NCBI GenBank assembly: GCA_937974825.1
Contig: CALJVD010000018.1
Span: 1-8,058 of the forward strand
Reading direction: 5' to 3'
DNA from: an uncultured Oceanospirillaceae bacterium
GTDB lineage: Bacteria > Pseudomonadota > Gammaproteobacteria > Pseudomonadales > Oceanobacteraceae
DNA length: 8,058 bases
Position 1 is the first letter of the stretch. The number at the start of each line of letters is the position of its first letter. The position numbers and the translations under genes were made by a program. The notes beneath the pieces are model-generated. The model did no database searches. It had not been told where the DNA came from and was given only the letters and a program-made list of their open reading frames with translations. Below are positions 5,165 to 8,058 of this stretch, piece by piece.

Positions 5165-6450
5165 AACGCAGTATGGTATTTTTTATAGGATTGTTGCTCG
5201 CGTTACAAACGGTTCAAGCTGAAATTGTTATTGAAGTCACACAAGGAAAACAGAGTGCTATTCCTATTGCTGTGGTGCCATTTTCTTTAGAAGCTGGTGA
5301 AAGCTTACCAGAAGACTTAACCAAAATTATTCATAACGACTTAGGTCAAAGTGGCTATTTTCGCACTATGCCGACTGAAAATATGATCAGTCAACCTAAT
5401 ATGCCTAGTCAGGTTAACTACGATGATTGGTCTTTATTGCGCCAAGATTACGTTGTTGTCGGAAATATTACAGTCGACCCTGCGGGATACGCCATTGAGT
5501 TTCATGTTCTTGATGTGCATTTAAAAGCAGAGGTGCTTCGTCATAGAGTAAAGGGCAAAAAGACACAAATGCGCGATTTAGCTCACTATATAAGTGACTA
5601 TATCTTTGAAAACCTAACCGGTATTCCTGGGGTCTTCTCTACCAAATTAGTTTACGTCACCACTAACCGTGAACGTAATCAGTTTAACTTAAATTACGCC
5701 GATGCAGATGGTGCAAGAGAGCGCTTAATCTTTAGTTCAAAACAACCCATTATCTCACCAACTTGGTCGCCAGACGGTAAGAAAATTGCTTACGTTTCTT
5801 TTGAAAACGGGCAGGGCGAAATCTTCTTCCAAGAATTGGCCACTGGTAAAAGAGAACGCGTAGTAGCCTTTAGTGGTTCTTCTTTCAACAGTGCGCCCTC
5901 GTTCTCACCAGACGGCAAATCTTTAGCCTTTGTTATCTCTAAATTAGGCAACCCAGATATTTATATGATGGATATCGCAACACGCAAAGTAAGACGATTA
6001 ACCACTCATTACGCTATCGATACTGAACCCCAATGGGATATCGATGGCGAACACCTGTTTTTCACTTCAAACCGAGCTGGCGGTCCACAAATCTATCGAA
6101 TGAATGTGAGCAGCTTAGCCGTGAAAAGAGTTACTTTTGACGGTAACTACAATGCACGCCCAAGGGTAACGGCTGATGGACGTAAACTTATCTACGTAAA
6201 TCAAACTGGCGGACGATTCCATATTGCTTCACAAGACTTGGCTACAGGCCGTGTCAACGTACTCACGAGTGAAACAGAATTAGATGAGTCTCCTAGTGTC
6301 GCTCCCAATGGAAGTATGGTAGTTTATGCAGCAAGTGAAAAAAATCGCAGTATCCTCGCAGCCGTATCAGTTGATGGAGATGTGAAGTTTCGCTTACCAT
6401 CTAAATACGGTGATGTCAGGGAGCCTGCATGGTCACCGATTTTTAAATAA
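5158..6450 (+). CDS. tolB: TolB periplasmic beta-propeller protein
   Basis: TolB shuttles between Pal and TolA in the periplasm, keeping Pal away from peptidoglycan until TolA pulls TolB off. The 430-residue precursor equals the E. coli length. It has a signal peptide (basic VKRS, hydrophobic 7-16, cleavage likely after TVQA at residue 21). The mature N-terminus EIVIEV corresponds to the TolA-binding strand. The N-terminal domain covers about 22-155, followed by a six-bladed propeller built from WD40-like/PD40 repeats, for example SPDGKKIAYV at 204-213 and SPDGKSLAFV at 250-259, and ending in WSPIFK. GTG is preferred as start because of the GGAG at 5146-5149. The start overlaps the tolA stop by seven bases. 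A 33-base gap separates it from pal. Confidence 0.96.
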   Translation: MVKRSMVFFIGLLLALQTVQAEIVIEVTQGKQSAIPIAVVPFSLEAGESLPEDLTKIIHNDLGQSGYFRTMPTENMISQPNMPSQVNYDDWSLLRQDYVVVGNITVDPAGYAIEFHVLDVHLKAEVLRHRVKGKKTQMRDLAHYISDYIFENLTGIPGVFSTKLVYVTTNRERNQFNLNYADADGARERLIFSSKQPIISPTWSPDGKKIAYVSFENGQGEIFFQELATGKRERVVAFSGSSFNSAPSFSPDGKSLAFVISKLGNPDIYMMDIATRKVRRLTTHYAIDTEPQWDIDGEHLFFTSNRAGGPQIYRMNVSSLAVKRVTFDGNYNARPRVTADGRKLIYVNQTGGRFHIASQDLATGRVNVLTSETELDESPSVAPNGSMVVYAASEKNRSILAAVSVDGDVKFRLPSKYGDVREPAWSPIFK

Positions 6451-6483
6451 AATTAATTTTAATCAACCATATGGAAGACTGTT
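6451..6483 (+). other. tolB-pal spacer with pal ribosome-binding site
   Basis: This short AT-rich gap contains a Shine-Dalgarno-like GGAAG at 6473-6477, six bases before the pal ATG. An ATG at 6471 is out of frame with pal and is not a likely start. In E. coli a separate promoter near here helps express pal. I see no convincing -35/-10 pair in the gap or just upstream, so independent transcription is not shown. Confidence 0.4.
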
Positions 6484-7014
6484 ATGCAAACAACTACCCT
6501 GTATAAATCTCTAGGTTTAGCATTTGGTGCTTTACTACTAACTGCCTGTGCTAGCAAAGGCGAAATCGAAGAAGGCACTTCACAAGTTGAAGAAGCACAA
6601 AACCAAGTAACTACTGAAGCAACACAAGGTGTTGAAGAAGCTAAGCTATCTGGTGAAGAGCTAAAAGCACAAGCTGAAGCTGCTTTACGTGAACAAACTG
6701 TTTTCTACTTTGAGTTTGACCAAAGCACCATCAAAGAAGAAGGCAAAAAAGCTCTTAAAGCACACGCTAAATACTTATCAGTAAACAGCAATGCTAAAGT
6801 TACTTTAGAAGGTCACGCAGATGAGCGCGGTACTACTGAGTACAACCTAGCACTAGGTGAGCGTCGTGCAATGAGCGTACGTTCATACTTAATGTCTAAC
6901 GGTGCAAAAGCTGAACAAGTTAAAGTTGTTAGCTTCGGTGAAGAGCGTCCTGCAGTTATGGGCAGCAACGAAGAAGCTTACGCACAAAACCGTCGTGTAG
7001 AAGTTAAATACTAA
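6484..7014 (+). CDS. pal: Pal peptidoglycan-associated outer-membrane lipoprotein
   Basis: Pal anchors the outer membrane to peptidoglycan and is positioned by TolB and TolA during division. The 176-residue precursor has a lipoprotein signal with lipobox LTAC (19-22). Cys22 is the lipidation site, and Ala at +2 favours outer-membrane sorting. Residues 23-70 form a Glu/Ala/Gln-rich, probably helical linker. The OmpA-like domain (about 71-176) begins TVFYFEFDQSTI and includes EGHADERGTTEYN at 109-121. The peptidoglycan-binding N-x2-L-x3-R-A-x2-V pattern starts at Asn121 (Arg128, Val132), and the domain ends NRRVEVKY. Codon use is strongly biased (GAA, AAA, GCA/GCT, mostly CGT), as in highly expressed genes and unlike tolB. 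cpoB starts two bases after the stop. Confidence 0.96.
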   Translation: MQTTTLYKSLGLAFGALLLTACASKGEIEEGTSQVEEAQNQVTTEATQGVEEAKLSGEELKAQAEAALREQTVFYFEFDQSTIKEEGKKALKAHAKYLSVNSNAKVTLEGHADERGTTEYNLALGERRAMSVRSYLMSNGAKAEQVKVVSFGEERPAVMGSNEEAYAQNRRVEVKY

Positions 7015-7016
7015 GC

Positions 7017-7787
7017 ATGAAGCACGGTATTCTGATCTTAGCCCTAGCAGCCTCTGCTGGGGTTTTTGCTGAAGAATGGGTATCTGTTGGTGGAGGTAGT
7101 GTAACTACCTCTCCAGCAGGTGCATCCAGCTATACAGACAGCTCTCAGCAAATAGAGTTAGAAGCACCATCACCCGCGGGTGGTAATACCTTATTATCGG
7201 AACTTGCTATGCAAGTTGATCAGATGCAACAAGAAATAGCATTGTTACGTGGTCAACTCGAGCAGCAACAGTATTTATACGATCAACTTAAAGAAGAGCA
7301 GCAACAGCGCTATCTTGATGTTGATAGACGATTGTCAGCACTGGTTGTTACCGATAAATCCATTGCGGTAACCGCACCTGTCGATGCCGAGGTTAAATCA
7401 GAGGCGGCAGCAGGAGCAAAAGAACAGTATCAAGAAGCTATGGATTTCATTAAATCCAAGCATTTCCCTGAAGCACAAACAAAATTATCAGAGCTGGTAA
7501 AACAGCATCCACAAGACCCACTTGTGCCTAATGCACTGTATTGGTCTGCTGAAGTTTGGCTAGTGCAGGGAGAGCCTGAAAAGGCCCTTGTAGACTTTGC
7601 TAAGGTGGTGAGTGATCACCCAGAGCACTCTAAGGCTGCAGATGCTACCTATAAAATAGGGGTAACCTTAGATCGTCAGGGTAAGACTGAACAAGCTAAA
7701 CAGTGGCTACAGAAAGTTATTGATAACTATTCTGGTAAAGCTGATACAACCGTTCGTTTGGCTAAGTCATATTTAGAGAAAATCTAA
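7017..7787 (+). CDS. cpoB: CpoB (YbgF), periplasmic Tol-Pal-associated coordinator of septal wall synthesis
   Basis: CpoB is a periplasmic protein that binds TolA and PBP1B/LpoB and couples peptidoglycan synthesis to outer-membrane constriction. The 256-residue precursor (E. coli 263) has a signal peptide with likely cleavage after GVFA (residue 18). A Ser/Gly-rich stretch (22-45) comes next, then a Gln/Glu-rich coiled coil (about 58-110) that mediates trimerisation in the family. A linker (111-133) is followed by three TPR-like repeats at about 137-165, 174-202 and 211-239 (HFPEAQTKLSELV; GEPEKALVDFAKVV; GKTEQAKQWLQKVI). The ATG is two bases past the pal stop with no clear Shine-Dalgarno, suggesting coupling. 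It is the last protein gene of the block. Confidence 0.93.
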   Translation: MKHGILILALAASAGVFAEEWVSVGGGSVTTSPAGASSYTDSSQQIELEAPSPAGGNTLLSELAMQVDQMQQEIALLRGQLEQQQYLYDQLKEEQQQRYLDVDRRLSALVVTDKSIAVTAPVDAEVKSEAAAGAKEQYQEAMDFIKSKHFPEAQTKLSELVKQHPQDPLVPNALYWSAEVWLVQGEPEKALVDFAKVVSDHPEHSKAADATYKIGVTLDRQGKTEQAKQWLQKVIDNYSGKADTTVRLAKSYLEKI

Positions 7788-7818
7788 AAAAGCGCCTTTT
7801 TCTGTATGAAAAATAGGC
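7787..7818. terminator. Hairpin region after cpoB, possible weak terminator
   Basis: Two mutually exclusive hairpins are possible. AAAAAG (7787-7792) can pair with CTTTTT (7796-7801) around CGC, giving a mostly A-U stem whose own 3' arm is the U run. Alternatively GCCTTTTTC (7794-7802) pairs with GAAAAA (7808-7813) and GGC (7816-7818) around TGTAT, with a two-base bulge; this is stronger but has no U tract on the plus strand. Read leftward, the second hairpin is followed by six T, which is a better intrinsic-terminator shape. Whether it stops cpoB transcription is uncertain. Confidence 0.35.
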
Positions 7819-7838
7819 TAAGTCGATGAATTTGAAAC

Positions 7839-7889
7839 TTTTTTAAAAAAATTCTTGCGTCATCGAAAAAACCTAGTATTATACGCGCC
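7839..7889 (+). promoter_or_regulatory. Sigma70 stable-RNA promoter for the tRNA-Lys genes
   Basis: The -35 is TTGCGT (7855-7860) and the -10 is TATTAT (7877-7882), separated by 16 bases. Directly upstream lies a T6A7 tract (7839-7851), placed as a UP element. The -10 is followed by a GC-rich discriminator, ACGCGCC (7883-7889), of the kind that makes tRNA and rRNA promoters sensitive to ppGpp in gammaproteobacteria. A start near 7889-7890 would leave a leader of about 7-8 bases before the mature tRNA. Confidence 0.8.
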
Positions 7890-7896
7890 ACTTCCA

Positions 7897-7972
7897 GGGT
7901 CGTTAGCTCAGTTGGTAGAGCAGTTGGCTTTTAACCAATTGGTCGCAGGTTCGAATCCCGCACGACCCACCA
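7897..7972 (+). tRNA. tRNA-Lys, anticodon UUU, with encoded CCA
   Basis: This 76-base gene folds as a cloverleaf: acceptor GGGTCGT (7897-7903) pairs with ACGACCC (7962-7968), the D stem is GCTC/GAGC, and the anticodon stem is GTTGG/CCAAT. The loop CTTTTAA has anticodon TTT at 7930-7932, decoding AAA and AAG. The T loop is TTCGAAT, and A plus CCA end at 7969-7972. It is almost identical to E. coli tRNA-Lys. A compensated change at 31:39 gives G-C in place of A-U. The T stem is GCAGG against CCCGC, so A7947 faces C7959 where E. coli has T: an uncompensated mismatch. It is driven by the promoter at 7839-7889, and a second copy follows after 32 bases. Confidence 0.97.
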
Positions 7973-8004
7973 TTTTTTACATAGGCCGGAAGTAACCAAC
8001 ATTA
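7973..8004 (+). other. Spacer between the tandem tRNA-Lys genes
   Basis: This is 32 bases with no promoter. It begins with six T directly after the CCA end, then runs to the second tRNA. The two genes are probably one transcript cut by the usual tRNA-processing nucleases; the T run could cause some read-through control but no separate hairpin is present. Confidence 0.45.
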
Positions 8005-8058
8005 GGGTCGTTAGCTCAGTTGGTAGAGCAGTTGGCTTTTAACCAATTGGTCGCAGGT
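8005..8058 (+). tRNA. Second tRNA-Lys (UUU), cut by the window end
   Basis: These are the first 54 bases of a second tRNA-Lys gene, identical base for base to 7897-7950, with anticodon TTT at 8038-8040. The 3' half of the T arm and the acceptor end lie outside the window, so it cannot be told whether it shares the T-stem mismatch of the first copy. The 5' flanks of the two copies differ, so the duplication begins exactly at the mature tRNA. Confidence 0.93.

Noticed and set aside
7897..8058. The 54-base repeat as attL/attR of an integrated element
   Set aside because: Integration into a tRNA gene duplicates part of its 3' end. This repeat starts exactly at the tRNA 5' end, only 32 bases after the first CCA, so it is simply a tandem tRNA gene.
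1..8058. CRISPR array, insertion sequence, toxin-antitoxin or phage genes
   Set aside because: No regularly spaced repeats, transposase-like ORFs or terminal inverted repeats were found. All plus-strand coding sequence belongs to known core families.

Overview
The window reads as chromosomal core sequence from a gammaproteobacterium of moderate to low GC, most like a marine, non-enteric lineage (Oceanospirillales/Alteromonadales-like; this is inference from gene order and protein similarity, with no search done). The main evidence is the colinear block tusA-ruvC-ruvA-ruvB-ybgC-tolQ-tolR-tolA-tolB-pal-cpoB, followed by tRNA-Lys genes. A ruvCAB block leading directly into ybgC-tol-pal is known from pseudomonads and relatives. 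In Escherichia coli ruv and tol lie apart, although its cpoB is also followed by tRNA-Lys genes.

Layout. Bases 23-187 (minus strand) encode a 54-residue single-span membrane protein with a good Shine-Dalgarno. It resembles the N-terminus of a BCCT-type transporter that stops early. A 133-base divergent gap follows. From 321 to 7787 everything is on the plus strand and tightly packed. tusA encodes a sulfur carrier. ruvC, ruvA and ruvB encode the Holliday-junction resolvase and branch-migration motor. ybgC encodes an acyl-CoA thioesterase. tolQ, tolR, tolA, tolB, pal and cpoB encode the trans-envelope Tol-Pal machine and its periplasmic regulator. Gaps between genes are 1-4 bases or overlaps, except 53 bases before ruvA, 33 before pal and 109 after cpoB. 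Several starts are GTG or overlap the preceding stop, which suggests translational coupling. The last gap contains a hairpin and then a convincing stable-RNA promoter driving tRNA-Lys(UUU). A second tRNA-Lys gene, identical in the 54 bases visible, is cut by the window end.

How the genes work together. RuvAB branch-migrates and RuvC cleaves Holliday junctions. TolQ-TolR form the proton-driven inner-membrane motor that energises TolA. TolA reaches across the periplasm to TolB and Pal, constricting the outer membrane at division, and CpoB links this to septal peptidoglycan synthesis. TusA belongs to the relay that thiolates U34 of tRNA-Lys(UUU), the same tRNA encoded at the right end.

Almost everything here is a recognised family with intact catalytic residues, and I see no undescribed multi-gene system. 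The points most worth a second look are the short BCCT-like ORF at the left edge, an A.C mismatch in the T stem of the complete tRNA-Lys, a TAAGCGCTT motif placed similarly upstream of two genes, and tusA in the position next to ruvC often held by yebC.
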